Assembly (NCBI GenBank): GCA_900113385.1
Contig: FOPE01000002.1
Coordinates: 58,156-122,155 of the forward strand
Reading direction: 5' to 3'
Length of the DNA stretch: 64,000 bases
Origin: Lachnospiraceae bacterium C7
Lineage (GTDB): Bacteria; Bacillota; Clostridia; Lachnospirales; Lachnospiraceae
The notes below the pieces were generated by a model. That model did not search any database and had not been told where the DNA came from. It saw only the letters and a program-made list of their open reading frames with translations. A program made the translations under genes and the position numbers. Of this stretch, positions 25,369 through 35,029 are shown in pieces. The first letter of the stretch is position 1. Every line of letters begins with the position of its first letter.

Positions 25369-26386
25369 GACTTCACAGAGTAAGACTTCACAGAGTAAGA
25401 TTTTAACAGTAGTAATTCCAGCTTATAATGTTGAAAAGTATATAGATGAGTGCTTAAGCTCATTTGTTAACAAAGGGGAAATAAAAGAGGTAGAAATCTT
25501 AGTTATAGATGATGGTGCAACAGATAGCACAGTAGAAAAAGCGAAAGTTTATGCCCAAAAATATCCATCAATGATAAGAATTATCCAAAAAGAAAATGGC
25601 GGACATGGTTCAGTAATAAACCGTGGAATCCAAGAAGCAACAGGAAAATATTTTAAAGTTTTAGATGGTGATGATTGGGTAGACACAGAGGGATTTATTA
25701 AATTAGTGGACACCTTAAAAAGCGTTAATTCAGATATAGTAGCTTCAGATTACAAATGTGTAAATGAAAGTAATCCAGCAAAATCTGAGATACGAAGAGC
25801 AGCAGCTAACGATCCAAATCACTACGGTAGAAGTTGGAAGTTTACAGAAGTAGTAAGAGAACCAATAATAAAAATCCATTCATTAACTGTAAGAACAAAA
25901 ATATTACAAGAAAATAATATTAGAGTAGATGAACATTGTTTCTACGAAGATGCAGAATACATTTTGTATCCAATTCCATATTGTACTAATGTATATTATG
26001 ATAACACAATTGTATATATGTATAGATTAGGTAGAGATGGACAAAGTGTAGATATAAAATCTATGCAAAAGCGTCGAGGAGAGCATGAAAAAGTATTGAA
26101 ATCTCTTTACGCATTTTCAGATGAAAATGAAACGATTGATTCATATAAAAAGAGATATATCGACAAAGGAATAGCCTTGTCAGCACAAAATCAATTCCAG
26201 ATTTATTTTAGCCTAGGAAACAAAAAGAAAATAAAACAAGAAATGATAGATTTTGATATGGACATGAAATTGCATCATAGAGGTGTATATAATGCCATAA
26301 CAAAAAGAAGCATTTGGGCATTAAGAAAAACAAATTACAGAATATTTGCTATAGGAGCCCTTGCTTACAAACTACTTAAAGGCTAA
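25358..26386 (+). CDS. Family 2 glycosyltransferase
   Basis: A 342-residue GT2 protein. LTVVIPAYNVEKYIDECL begins the GT-A domain, followed by LVIDDGATDST, ENGGHGSVINRGI, and the DxD in VLDGDDWVDTEGF. The N-terminus is extended by SKTSQ-SKTSQ-SK, encoded by a 15-bp direct repeat, which suggests recent slippage. AAGGAGG precedes the ATG within the previous gene. It is most similar in plan to the next transferase (26507), so the pair may be an old duplication. Confidence 0.88.
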   Translation: MESKTSQSKTSQSKILTVVIPAYNVEKYIDECLSSFVNKGEIKEVEILVIDDGATDSTVEKAKVYAQKYPSMIRIIQKENGGHGSVINRGIQEATGKYFKVLDGDDWVDTEGFIKLVDTLKSVNSDIVASDYKCVNESNPAKSEIRRAAANDPNHYGRSWKFTEVVREPIIKIHSLTVRTKILQENNIRVDEHCFYEDAEYILYPIPYCTNVYYDNTIVYMYRLGRDGQSVDIKSMQKRRGEHEKVLKSLYAFSDENETIDSYKKRYIDKGIALSAQNQFQIYFSLGNKKKIKQEMIDFDMDMKLHHRGVYNAITKRSIWALRKTNYRIFAIGALAYKLLKG

Positions 26387-26435
26387 GATTAAATTGCAAA
26401 CACAATACTTAAAATTAGTTTTAATAAATAGACAC

Positions 26436-26476
26436 TATAATATCGCAAATTAGTCTCATTTGTGCTATATTATAAT
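26436..26476 (+). promoter_or_regulatory. Possible internal promoter within an inverted repeat
   Basis: TATAATAT (26436-26443) and ATATTATA (26467-26474), with inner CAAAT/ATTTG, form an imperfect inverted repeat. It overlaps a candidate -10, TATAAT at 26471-26476, 30 bp before the next gene. No clear -35 is seen. Confidence 0.35.
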
Positions 26477-26506
26477 CATGTGAAAAAACGAGGTTAAAGG
26501 AGAACT

Positions 26507-27571
26507 ATGGATAAATTATTATCAATTGTAATACCAACATATAACGCAGAAAAATTTTTAGATAAAGGTTTAAGCACTTTTATCATGGATGATAAAGATA
26601 AAATGGACAAAATGGAAGTCCTTATTGTAAATGATGGAACACCTGACAATAGCGTAGCTGTAGCTCAGAAATTTGTAGATAAGTATCCAGATACTTTCAA
26701 AATCATTAACAAGGAAAATGGTGGACATGGCTCAGCTATTAATGTTGGAGTTGAGAATGTTACAGGTAAATTTTTTAAATGTATAGATGCAGATGACTGG
26801 GTTATCACAACAGCATTAGAGCATATGATTGATTTCCTAGAAAGAGCAGATGCAGATGTAGTACTTTCAAGTTACGTAGATTATGATATTTCTAAAAAAA
26901 GATATACAAGTAGAGATATCGTTAATAGAGATGTTAATAAAGAAAGAATATATTCTCTTAAAGAAATTATGGATATGTGGCCAGATATTTTTAATGGCGT
27001 GCAATATCATGGTATTTTATATAATACTAAATTTTACAGAGATCAGAATTACAAACTTACAGAAGGTATTTTCTATGAAGATCAAGAATATGCTACAATC
27101 CCAGCATGTAAAGCACAGAAAATACAGTTAGTTGCAGAAGAATTATACGTATATAGAGTAGGAGATGTTAACCAAAGTATTGCAGCTGAGAATCAGCTAA
27201 AACGTCTTCCACACTTCCATAAAGTAATTGATAGCATGCTTAGATATGAGCCAATGCTTGAAAAATGTCCAGATCCAGAAGGTGCTAAGTTGTTCTGGGC
27301 TAAGAAGACATCAATGTTTATCGGAAGTTACTACCAGGTAGCTTTAATTAAGAGCCCTGATAAGAAAAAATATAGAAAAACAGTTCAGAAAATGAATGCA
27401 AGAATTGCAGAAAAAAGCCCATATATGTTCAACTGTGTAAAAAATAAATACAAAGTATTTACATGGTTTAACAAGATTCATATGAGTGACGGATTTTATA
27501 ATAGTAAATTTTCAAGATTTTTATTTAACCTAAAGAGAATTTGGAAATTAGACAAAAAAGTCTATTACTAG
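26507..27571 (+). CDS. Family 2 glycosyltransferase
   Basis: A 354-residue GT2 protein. LSIVIPTYNAEKFLDKGL, ENGGHGSAINVGVENV, and the DxD in CIDADDWVITTAL mark the GT-A domain. The EDQEYAT segment near residue 190 fits the acceptor-side catalytic position. AAAGGAG precedes the start. The shared GGHGSxIN motif links it to the preceding transferase. Confidence 0.88.
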   Translation: MDKLLSIVIPTYNAEKFLDKGLSTFIMDDKDKMDKMEVLIVNDGTPDNSVAVAQKFVDKYPDTFKIINKENGGHGSAINVGVENVTGKFFKCIDADDWVITTALEHMIDFLERADADVVLSSYVDYDISKKRYTSRDIVNRDVNKERIYSLKEIMDMWPDIFNGVQYHGILYNTKFYRDQNYKLTEGIFYEDQEYATIPACKAQKIQLVAEELYVYRVGDVNQSIAAENQLKRLPHFHKVIDSMLRYEPMLEKCPDPEGAKLFWAKKTSMFIGSYYQVALIKSPDKKKYRKTVQKMNARIAEKSPYMFNCVKNKYKVFTWFNKIHMSDGFYNSKFSRFLFNLKRIWKLDKKVYY

Positions 27572-27586
27572 TTTGAGGTAAAACAA

Positions 27587-28822
27587 ATGAAAACAGATAA
27601 GATATCAAAAAGATGGGAAATAGGCTTTTTAATAGTCTATGGACTCATACTGATACATGATTTTTTGGACACCACAATGTTCATAGATAAGTGGCCTCCT
27701 AAGTTTGGTCTTATTTTTTATGCTCTAATTGCATTTTATACAACAGCAAAGATATTTTTTAATCGCAAAAAATTCACAAAAGTAGAGTATATTAAATTCG
27801 GTGTGCTACTAATAGTGTTTGTGTCAGCTGGACTTTTAAGTGGATATTCAGTGCTCCTAGAGATTGGACTATTAATAATAGGAGCAGCAAATGTATCAGT
27901 AGATAAAATATTAAGAGTTTATTTCTGGGTGGGCTTTGTTGTAGTAACAGCAGCATTTTTCGCTAGTCAATATGGTTTAATTGACAATTTGGTATATGAG
28001 ATAATTGGAAAAGGAACAAGAAATTCCTTTGGTATCATATATCCAACAGATTGTGCAGCTCACATATTTTTCTTAATAGTTGTAGGCCTATGTATTCAAA
28101 ATAGAATAGTTACAATAGCAGACATTTTGTTGACAATATTTTTTGCACAATTTGTATTAGTAGAGAATGTATCATATACAAGTTGGGCATGCTTAGTAAT
28201 GTTGACAATCTTAATTATTTATGAAAAATTCTACGAGTATACAAAAAGCTACGAAAAAATGCCTGTTGGCACAATGAGCTATAAAGAATTTTTTGACATT
28301 AGAAAAAATACAATATTTAAGTTAATGTCACTTATGCCTATAGTTATGACAATTTTAATAACAGTTTTAACAGTAGGTTTCAATAAAAACAGCCCTAAGT
28401 GGGCAGCCCTTGATACTAAATTAAGTTCAAGACTCACATATTCATCACAAGGACTTAAAAAATTTGGACTAAAACCTTTTGGTCAATATATAAAAGAATG
28501 GGGCTTCGGAAAATCCACAGTCTACCATGAAAAATATTTTTTCCTAGATGATTCGTATATAAGAATTATGCTAATGTACGGAGTAGTGATGCTAATTGCA
28601 GTATTAGTAATGTGGGTAGTAATATCAAAAAAAGCATTAGAGACAAAAAGACTTGTTTTGTTAGTAGCAGTAGCAGTAATTGCAGTTCAATGCTTTATGG
28701 AACATCACATGTTAGAAATGGCATATAATCCGCTATTTTTATTACTTTTTGCAGACTTTGAGTGTAAAGAGAGAAAGAAAAGTATATTTTTATTAAAAAC
28801 AGATAGTGGTAACATAATCTAG
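27587..28822 (+). CDS. Polysaccharide polymerase-like membrane protein
   Basis: A 411-residue integral membrane protein with about ten hydrophobic segments. A larger loop between residues about 215 and 330 includes SSRLTYSSQGLKKFG and FLDDSYIRIMLMYG, a layout seen in Wzy-type O-antigen and capsule polymerases. Sequence families here diverge widely, so the call rests on topology and operon position. A second candidate polymerase lies at 32784. The start has GAGGTAAAAC upstream. Confidence 0.7.
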   Translation: MKTDKISKRWEIGFLIVYGLILIHDFLDTTMFIDKWPPKFGLIFYALIAFYTTAKIFFNRKKFTKVEYIKFGVLLIVFVSAGLLSGYSVLLEIGLLIIGAANVSVDKILRVYFWVGFVVVTAAFFASQYGLIDNLVYEIIGKGTRNSFGIIYPTDCAAHIFFLIVVGLCIQNRIVTIADILLTIFFAQFVLVENVSYTSWACLVMLTILIIYEKFYEYTKSYEKMPVGTMSYKEFFDIRKNTIFKLMSLMPIVMTILITVLTVGFNKNSPKWAALDTKLSSRLTYSSQGLKKFGLKPFGQYIKEWGFGKSTVYHEKYFFLDDSYIRIMLMYGVVMLIAVLVMWVVISKKALETKRLVLLVAVAVIAVQCFMEHHMLEMAYNPLFLLLFADFECKERKKSIFLLKTDSGNII

Positions 28823-28850
28823 ATGTTTTAGCGAGGATGAGGAGGACTTT

Positions 28851-30287
28851 ATGTATCGCAAGAAAAATTTGAATTGGATGAAACACTGGGATTTCGAGAT
28901 ATTAGACATAATTTGTATGGAAATAGCTTTTTTCCTAGCATATTCTATTAGGCATAAAGAAAGCTTATTAAACGGACAAGAAATGTATTCAAAGTTAGCA
29001 GTTATTTTAGTAGCTTTTGACATAATAGTAGTGTTCTTTTCACAAAATTATAAACATATAATACAAAGAGAAGCTATAGTAGAAATACTTTACACTACGG
29101 AGCATGTAACAATGATCCAGTTACTCTTGTTAGTATATGAATACGTAATCAAAGAATCATATCTTTTATCACGTACAGTATTCTTACTAAGTTGGGGACT
29201 TTCAATAGTCTTTTGTAGTATTGCAAGAATTATATGGAAACAAGTAGTGAGAAAAACACTTACAAAAGAAAAAAATCAAGCAAATATGTTGATTATATCA
29301 TCAAGTAATCATATTGATAATTGTCTAAAACAGATTTTAAACAAAAAATTTAGAGACTATAAGATTAATTGTGTAGCATTTCCAAGCGAAGATTACGCAG
29401 GAAATGAAATTAACGGAATCCAGGTAATATCAGGAAAAGAAAAACTAGTTGAATATATAAAAAGAGATGTAGTAGACGAGGTTTACGTAGATACATATTG
29501 CGAAGACATCGATATTGACAATCTTGTAACAACATTTTTAAGCATGGGTGTAACAGTTCATATCGGATTAGGATTTTTACCAGAAGGTTTACCTAATGAA
29601 CTAGTAGAAAGAATTGGTGATGCTCACGTAATTACAACAGCTGTAAAGGCAGCTACAGGTTGGCAAATAGCCTTAAAGAGACTTGCAGATATAGCAGGAG
29701 CACTTGTAGGATTAATCTTTACAGGAATAGCATTTATATTTGTAGCACCAATTATCAAAAAACAGTCACCAGGTCCTGTATTTTTTAAGCAAAAACGTGT
29801 AGGAAAAAATGGTCGAACATTTTATATGTATAAATTTAGATCAATGTACATGGATGCAGAAGAACGTAAAAAAGAGCTTATGGCTCAAAATGAGATGAGT
29901 GGATTTATGTTTAAAATGGAAAACGACCCACGAATCATTGGTTCAGAAAAAGGTCCAGGAAAAGGTATCGGTAACTTTATCAGAAAGACAAGTATTGATG
30001 AATTACCACAATTTTGGAATATCTTATTAGGTGACATGAGTTTGGTAGGTACAAGACCACCAACAGCTAATGAATATGAAGAATATGACTTGCATCACAA
30101 AATCAGACTTAGTATGAAACCAGGTCTTACAGGAATGTGGCAAGTAAGTGGACGTAGCGACATAACAGATTTTGACGAAGTTGTACGTCTCGACACTAAG
30201 TATATCGAGAATTGGTCAATAATTCTTGATATCAAAATATTATTTAAAACTGTAAAGGTTGTACTAGGCAAAGAAGGATCGAAATAA
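28851..30287 (+). CDS. Second initiating sugar-phosphate transferase (polyprenyl-phosphate)
   Basis: A 478-residue phosphoglycosyltransferase of the full-length exopolysaccharide type: four N-terminal helices, a nucleotide-binding-like central domain, and a C-terminal Bac_transf domain. The latter shows LKRLADIAGALVGLIFTGI, SPGPVFFKQKRVGKNG, MYKFRSMYMDAEERK, SIDELPQFWNILLGDMSLVG, and MKPGLTGMWQVSGRSD. It is more like galactose or glucose phosphate transferases of the WbaP/CpsE group than the copy at 23056. Two such enzymes in one locus suggest two repeat units or two polymers. Ends one base into the next start. Confidence 0.93.
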   Translation: MYRKKNLNWMKHWDFEILDIICMEIAFFLAYSIRHKESLLNGQEMYSKLAVILVAFDIIVVFFSQNYKHIIQREAIVEILYTTEHVTMIQLLLLVYEYVIKESYLLSRTVFLLSWGLSIVFCSIARIIWKQVVRKTLTKEKNQANMLIISSSNHIDNCLKQILNKKFRDYKINCVAFPSEDYAGNEINGIQVISGKEKLVEYIKRDVVDEVYVDTYCEDIDIDNLVTTFLSMGVTVHIGLGFLPEGLPNELVERIGDAHVITTAVKAATGWQIALKRLADIAGALVGLIFTGIAFIFVAPIIKKQSPGPVFFKQKRVGKNGRTFYMYKFRSMYMDAEERKKELMAQNEMSGFMFKMENDPRIIGSEKGPGKGIGNFIRKTSIDELPQFWNILLGDMSLVGTRPPTANEYEEYDLHHKIRLSMKPGLTGMWQVSGRSDITDFDEVVRLDTKYIENWSIILDIKILFKTVKVVLGKEGSK

Positions 30288-31078
30288 TGAAGAATTTATC
30301 AGCATCAATTGTTGCATATAGAAATTACGATGAAATAGTAGAAGCAATAGAATCAATGGAAAGATATACTGACAAGGCTATTACTAAGACAGTTTATATC
30401 ATCGACAACACCGAATGTGTAACAGAGGAAGATTATAAAAAAAGAGAAGATTTTAAAGCCGAATTAGCAAAATATCCAGATGTAGAATTTAGAACAAAAA
30501 ACGAAAACATGGGATTTGGAAAAGGCCATAATTTGGTGTTAGACGAATTAGATTCAGAATATCATGCAATCGTTAACCCAGATATTTTGTTTAATGAAGA
30601 TGCGTTTTCAAAGATATATGCATATATGAAAGAGCACCAAGAAGTAGGTATGGTGATTCCAAGACTTACAGATGAAGCAGGTGAACTTCAGCATGTATAT
30701 AGAAAAGAGCTAACTATTTTTGACATGTTTATCAGAATGTTTATGAAAAACAAATTCCAAAAAAGACAGGCTGAGCATACATTACAACATATGGATTATA
30801 CAAAGGAATTTGAAGTCCCTTTTGGACAGGGAAGCTTCCTTGTAATTCAGACAGAATTATATAAAAAATTGGAAGGATTTGACGACAGATTTTTCATGTA
30901 TTTAGAAGATGCAGATCTTTGTAAAAGAGTAAATCAAGTATCTAAATTGATGTATTTTCCAGATGCAACAGTAATTCACAAGTGGGAAAAAGGTTCTCAT
31001 AAAAATAAAAAATTATTTAAAATCCACGTGCAGTCAATGTGGAAATATTTCTGCAAGTGGGGATTTAAATTAGCATAA
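30287..31078 (+). CDS. Family 2 glycosyltransferase
   Basis: A 263-residue GT2 protein without a membrane segment. SASIVAYRNYDEIVEAIE opens the fold, ENMGFGKGHNLVL and the NPDILFN replacement of a classical DxD follow, and YLEDADLCKRV is the acceptor-side catalytic motif. This pattern is common in rhamnosyltransferases of the WbbL/RfbF type. The start codon overlaps the previous stop (TAATG). Confidence 0.87.
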   Translation: MKNLSASIVAYRNYDEIVEAIESMERYTDKAITKTVYIIDNTECVTEEDYKKREDFKAELAKYPDVEFRTKNENMGFGKGHNLVLDELDSEYHAIVNPDILFNEDAFSKIYAYMKEHQEVGMVIPRLTDEAGELQHVYRKELTIFDMFIRMFMKNKFQKRQAEHTLQHMDYTKEFEVPFGQGSFLVIQTELYKKLEGFDDRFFMYLEDADLCKRVNQVSKLMYFPDATVIHKWEKGSHKNKKLFKIHVQSMWKYFCKWGFKLA

Positions 31079-31089
31079 CAGGAAAAAAG

Positions 31090-31129
31090 ATAGCTATAGT
31101 TCATAATAACATATTATGGCTATAGCTAT
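31090..31129. repeat. Long two-part hairpin inside the glycan operon
   Basis: ATAGCTATAG (31090-31099) pairs with CTATAGCTAT (31120-31129). Inside it CATAATA (31102-31108) pairs with TATTATG (31112-31118), leaving a 3-nt loop. That makes 17 pairs with one small internal loop and no T run. The first in-frame ATG of the next gene follows directly, but the better start is 42 bp on. Confidence 0.8.
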
Positions 31130-31171
31130 ATGAGTTATATGACAACGATACAAAACAGCGAGGAAGTAGTA

Positions 31172-31894
31172 ATGATTTCAGTATGTATGGCATCCTATAA
31201 TGGAGAAAGATATATAAAAGAACAAATAGAATCCATAATGGCAAATTTAACAGAAGAAGATGAACTTATTATTTCAGATGATTTTTCTACAGACAAAACA
31301 AGAGAAATTGTTGCCAAAATGCAAAAGCAATATCAAAACATCATATTGGTAGATGGCCCTAAAAATGGCGTTAAAAAGAATTTCGAAAATGCATTAGAAA
31401 CAGCCAAAGGGGACTATCTTTTTTTATGTGACCAAGATGATATTTGGGAACCAAATAAGGTTGAAGTAGTTCTAAAAACATTTGAAGAAAATAATTGTGC
31501 AGTAGTAGTACATGATGCAGAAGTATTCAATGAAAAGAATGAAGTTACAATCCCATCGTTTATGGAATTTAGAGGTTCAAAAAATGGAGCATTTAAAAAT
31601 ATCGTAAAAAATTCATATATTGGATGTTGTATGGCATTTAAAAGAGAGCTTTTAGAATATGCTCTACCAATACCAAATTACATTGAGATGCATGATCAAT
31701 GGATAGGAGTTCTTGGAGATCTCCATGGTGGATCAGTATTCAAAAAGCAAGTTTTGTTCCATTACAGAAGACATGGTGATAATGTGTCATCAATGAGCCA
31801 CTACGGAGTATTTAAGATGATAAAGAATAGACTATTTTTCGTAGTCGCATTATTAGGCAGAAGTATTAGAGGAAAAAGAAAGCTAACTAAATAA
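31172..31894 (+). CDS. Family 2 glycosyltransferase
   Basis: A 240-residue GT2 protein of the alpha-rhamnosyl/abequosyl type. ISVCMASYNGERYIKEQI, LIISDDFSTDKT and the DxD in FLCDQDDIWEPNK are present, with MHDQWIGVLGDLHG at the acceptor-side catalytic region. ATG 31172 is chosen because GAGGA lies seven bases upstream and the family motif starts there; the ATG at 31130 abuts a stable hairpin and lacks a ribosome site. Confidence 0.87.
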   Translation: MISVCMASYNGERYIKEQIESIMANLTEEDELIISDDFSTDKTREIVAKMQKQYQNIILVDGPKNGVKKNFENALETAKGDYLFLCDQDDIWEPNKVEVVLKTFEENNCAVVVHDAEVFNEKNEVTIPSFMEFRGSKNGAFKNIVKNSYIGCCMAFKRELLEYALPIPNYIEMHDQWIGVLGDLHGGSVFKKQVLFHYRRHGDNVSSMSHYGVFKMIKNRLFFVVALLGRSIRGKRKLTK

Positions 31895-31918
31895 GCTTAA
31901 GTTTGAGAGGTAAGAAAT

Positions 31919-32782
31919 ATGATTTTAGCAGGTATCACATTATTTAATCCTGAGATGGACAGAATAGATGAAAACATAGCTGCAGTAATTGATCAAGTAG
32001 ACGCAGTACTTTGCGTAGACAATGGTTCAAGTAATTTACAAGAAATAGAAGAGAAAGTTTTGTCAAAATATCCAGCAGACAAATTAATCGTTGAAAAAAA
32101 CGGCGATAATTTAGGAATAGCAAGAGCGCTTAATCAAATGTTTGAGTATGCAAAGGCAAATGGCTATGAATGGGTTTTAACATTAGACCAGGATTCAGTT
32201 GTACCAGATAACATCATAAGTGAATATAAAAAATATACAGATAAGTTAGAAAATATAGGTTCGCTTAGTCCACTTATTTTGGATAGAAATTATGGAAATA
32301 ATGAAGATAATAAAGGTGATGTAGAAGAATTAGATAAATGTATTACATCAGCATCTCTTACACCAGTTGAAGCATGGGAAAAAGTAGGAGGATTCTTTGA
32401 AGAACTCTTTATAGATTTAGTAGACCATGATTTTTGTGCAAAGTTAGTAGAAAATGGATATAAAATATATAGAATCAATACAGTAAAATTGTTGCACGAA
32501 CTAGGACATGGCGTAAGCCACCGCTTCTTAGGCAAGAAAATAACTGTAATGAATCACTCACCATTTAGAAAATACTATATTGTACGAAACAGATTAATTT
32601 ATATGTATATGCACAAAAACAGCATTAACATTAAAAAAGAAAAGATTAAATACTATATGTTTTTAATAAAGACAGTATTATATGAAAAAGATAAAATGAA
32701 AAAATTTAAAGTTATGCGTAAAGGAGCAAAAGATGGAAAAGCTTTCATAAAAAAAATGAAAGCAGAAAATGGAGGAAATTAA
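31919..32782 (+). CDS. Family 2 glycosyltransferase, rhamnosyltransferase-like
   Basis: A 287-residue GT2 protein with the pattern of dTDP-rhamnosyltransferases (RfbF/TIGR01556 type). ILAGITLFNPEMDRIDENI is followed by VDNGSSN, NLGIARALNQMF, the DxD in TLDQDSVVPDNI, and DLVDHDFCAKLVENGY. The basic C-terminus may touch the membrane. Whether rhamnose is the donor cannot be decided, as no rml genes occur in the window. Confidence 0.85.
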   Translation: MILAGITLFNPEMDRIDENIAAVIDQVDAVLCVDNGSSNLQEIEEKVLSKYPADKLIVEKNGDNLGIARALNQMFEYAKANGYEWVLTLDQDSVVPDNIISEYKKYTDKLENIGSLSPLILDRNYGNNEDNKGDVEELDKCITSASLTPVEAWEKVGGFFEELFIDLVDHDFCAKLVENGYKIYRINTVKLLHELGHGVSHRFLGKKITVMNHSPFRKYYIVRNRLIYMYMHKNSINIKKEKIKYYMFLIKTVLYEKDKMKKFKVMRKGAKDGKAFIKKMKAENGGN

Positions 32783-32783
32783 A

Positions 32784-34052
32784 TTGGGGAAGATAATTGA
32801 GTGGTTATTCTATCTTTTATTATTTTCATTTGTTTTGCCGTCAGGAAATGTGCTAGGAATTCCAGTGAAAATATTATTAGTTTTGGCATTATTTGGTTGC
32901 ATAGGCCTTGAAATGATTCGCCAAGATAAAATAAAGATAGATAGATATGTTATAAATATTATGACAATAATACTTATAATGATGATGTGGGCCATTTTAA
33001 GCTTGGCAAACGGATATACACCAGGATTAAAAACTTTTATTAAATCAAGTTTCTCATTACTTAGTGTAGTGGTAATAGCCTTATTATGTATTACAAATGG
33101 ATGGGTAGACATAAAAAAAGCAATAAAAGTTTTATGGGCAGCAGTAATCTTTTATGTTGGATTAAAAATCTTAATAGAATTAGCATTAATAGCTCATGTA
33201 ATATCTTATGATGCAGTAGGTAATATATTCGAAAATTATCTAAGAGCAGAGTGGATGAGTCTAGAATTCCCACTTGGCCCTATAACTTGTTACAGAATTA
33301 CAACGTCAAACGATACTATACCATTAATTCTTATGAGTGTAGAATTAGCATGCGGAAAGAAATCTATTAAAAATAGAATTTTTCTTATAGGTACAATGGC
33401 TGTATATTCTATGATTGTATATTCAAGAATAGTGATTGTACAATTTGCAGCAATGGCCGTAATAGGAATGTTCTTCTACTTTAAAAAGCAAGGACTAACA
33501 TACGCAAATATGCTAATACTTGCAGCGATTGTAATATTTGTATTTGGCTTTGCTGGATTATTGATCTTTTATCAAGATGGAAAATATTTAAATAACATAA
33601 TAGGAACATTCGCTTATAGATTTTCAGGAACACAAGTAGAAGCATCAGATGGAACGCGAGTAGAACAATTTACTCACCTATATGACGGTTTTGTAAGTGC
33701 TCCATTTATAGGCCATGGACTAGGATCTTTTGTTTCAGATTATATCAGATCAGAATCTAATCCGCATAGTTATGAATTAGAGTATTTATCATACTTGTAT
33801 CAGCTAGGCGTTGTAGGAACATTCTTGATTATAGGTGGACTAATGTATAATTTCTTTGAAGTAAGCGTATTATGGTGTAAAGAGAGAATACCACAAATAA
33901 TTTTGTTTTTAAACTTTGTGATTTGGGCAATTAAACCGTTCTTTAACCCAGGTTTTATGTCAAGTTGTTCAGGAATGACAATAATTTCATTTATGATTAT
34001 TGGGTTATATTACAATGAAAAAGCAAAAGAAAAAACGGCAGAAGAGGTCTAA
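32784..34052 (+). CDS. O-antigen ligase/polymerase family membrane protein
   Basis: A protein of about 422 residues with ten to twelve membrane helices. The large outside loop (about 270-340) contains FSGTQVEASDGTRVEQFTH and GHGLGSFVSD, the features of Wzy/WaaL-type proteins that polymerise or attach repeat units at the outer membrane face. The start is a choice: GGAGG at 32771-32775 fits TTG 32784, whereas ATG 32769, five codons earlier, has no ribosome site. It follows the upstream transferase by one base. Confidence 0.85.
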   Translation: MGKIIEWLFYLLLFSFVLPSGNVLGIPVKILLVLALFGCIGLEMIRQDKIKIDRYVINIMTIILIMMMWAILSLANGYTPGLKTFIKSSFSLLSVVVIALLCITNGWVDIKKAIKVLWAAVIFYVGLKILIELALIAHVISYDAVGNIFENYLRAEWMSLEFPLGPITCYRITTSNDTIPLILMSVELACGKKSIKNRIFLIGTMAVYSMIVYSRIVIVQFAAMAVIGMFFYFKKQGLTYANMLILAAIVIFVFGFAGLLIFYQDGKYLNNIIGTFAYRFSGTQVEASDGTRVEQFTHLYDGFVSAPFIGHGLGSFVSDYIRSESNPHSYELEYLSYLYQLGVVGTFLIIGGLMYNFFEVSVLWCKERIPQIILFLNFVIWAIKPFFNPGFMSSCSGMTIISFMIIGLYYNEKAKEKTAEEV

Positions 34053-34068
34053 AACAAAGGAGTAACAG

Positions 34069-35019
34069 ATGAAGTATTATGTACTAAGTAGAAGTAATTA
34101 TGGAATAATTAGTAATTACATGCTTTCAGATTTACAAAAATTAGAAAACGTAGAATTTGTTTATGAAAAAGATGAATCTAATATTTCAAATAATAGATAT
34201 ATAAGAAAAATTCAGAGAATAATTAAACAAATAAACTACAAAATAGTTCGTAAGAATAAACTGATTAAATCTATAATAAATGATTCATATGATTCAGATA
34301 ATGTAAAAATTTTAATTGCTACAAATGAAGCATTACAGGAGATAGAAGTATCAGATTTAGAATATTTACGCAAAAATGGAATAAAAGTAGTATTGCTTAT
34401 GATTGATCCAATGTCAGCAAAGTATCCTAGCGTATCAGTGGCAAAAGAAATGATAAAGAATTTTAAATTCGACAAAATCATAAGCTTTGATCCAAAAGAT
34501 TCAAAGGAGTATGGATATTTATATAGCAATACATTATATTCAAAATTTGATGTGAAAAATAATAATATCGATACAGATCTTTATTATGTGGGAAATGTAA
34601 AAAATCGTTTTGAATTTTTAGATTTCTTAAAACAAGAAGCAAAAAATAACAATGTAAAACCTCTTATAAAATTGTTAGGGCTAAATGCAGAACAAAAAAG
34701 TGAGTTAAGCCAAGATGAAATAATTCAATCATATATGCCATATGATGCAATGGTAGAAGACTTACAGAGAACAAAATGTATTTTAGACATAACGCAAAGT
34801 GGACAATCAGGAATAACTCTTAGATATTATGAAGCAGTAGTTTATAACAAAAAATTGCTAACAAATAATCCAAATATCAAAGAGCTTCCATTTTATGATG
34901 AAAGATACATGAAGATATACAAAGATATCAAGGACATTGATTGGGATTGGATCAAAAATGATGAAATGCCAGAATATAATTATAATGGCGAATTTAGTCC
35001 TATTAATTTGTTAGATTAG
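34069..35019 (+). CDS. Putative glycosyltransferase, GT-B-like
   Basis: A 316-residue cytoplasmic protein. The C-terminal part carries CILDITQSGQSGITLRYYEA, then NKKLLTNNPNI, resembling the donor-binding half of GT-B transferases of the CgeB/LPS-core type. The N-terminal half has alternating beta-alpha segments (KILIATNEALQEIE and KVVLLMIDPMSA). No exact family is recognised. AAAGGAG precedes the start. Operon position supports a role in glycan assembly. Confidence 0.7.
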   Translation: MKYYVLSRSNYGIISNYMLSDLQKLENVEFVYEKDESNISNNRYIRKIQRIIKQINYKIVRKNKLIKSIINDSYDSDNVKILIATNEALQEIEVSDLEYLRKNGIKVVLLMIDPMSAKYPSVSVAKEMIKNFKFDKIISFDPKDSKEYGYLYSNTLYSKFDVKNNNIDTDLYYVGNVKNRFEFLDFLKQEAKNNNVKPLIKLLGLNAEQKSELSQDEIIQSYMPYDAMVEDLQRTKCILDITQSGQSGITLRYYEAVVYNKKLLTNNPNIKELPFYDERYMKIYKDIKDIDWDWIKNDEMPEYNYNGEFSPINLLD

Positions 35020-35029
35020 GAGGTCAAAA

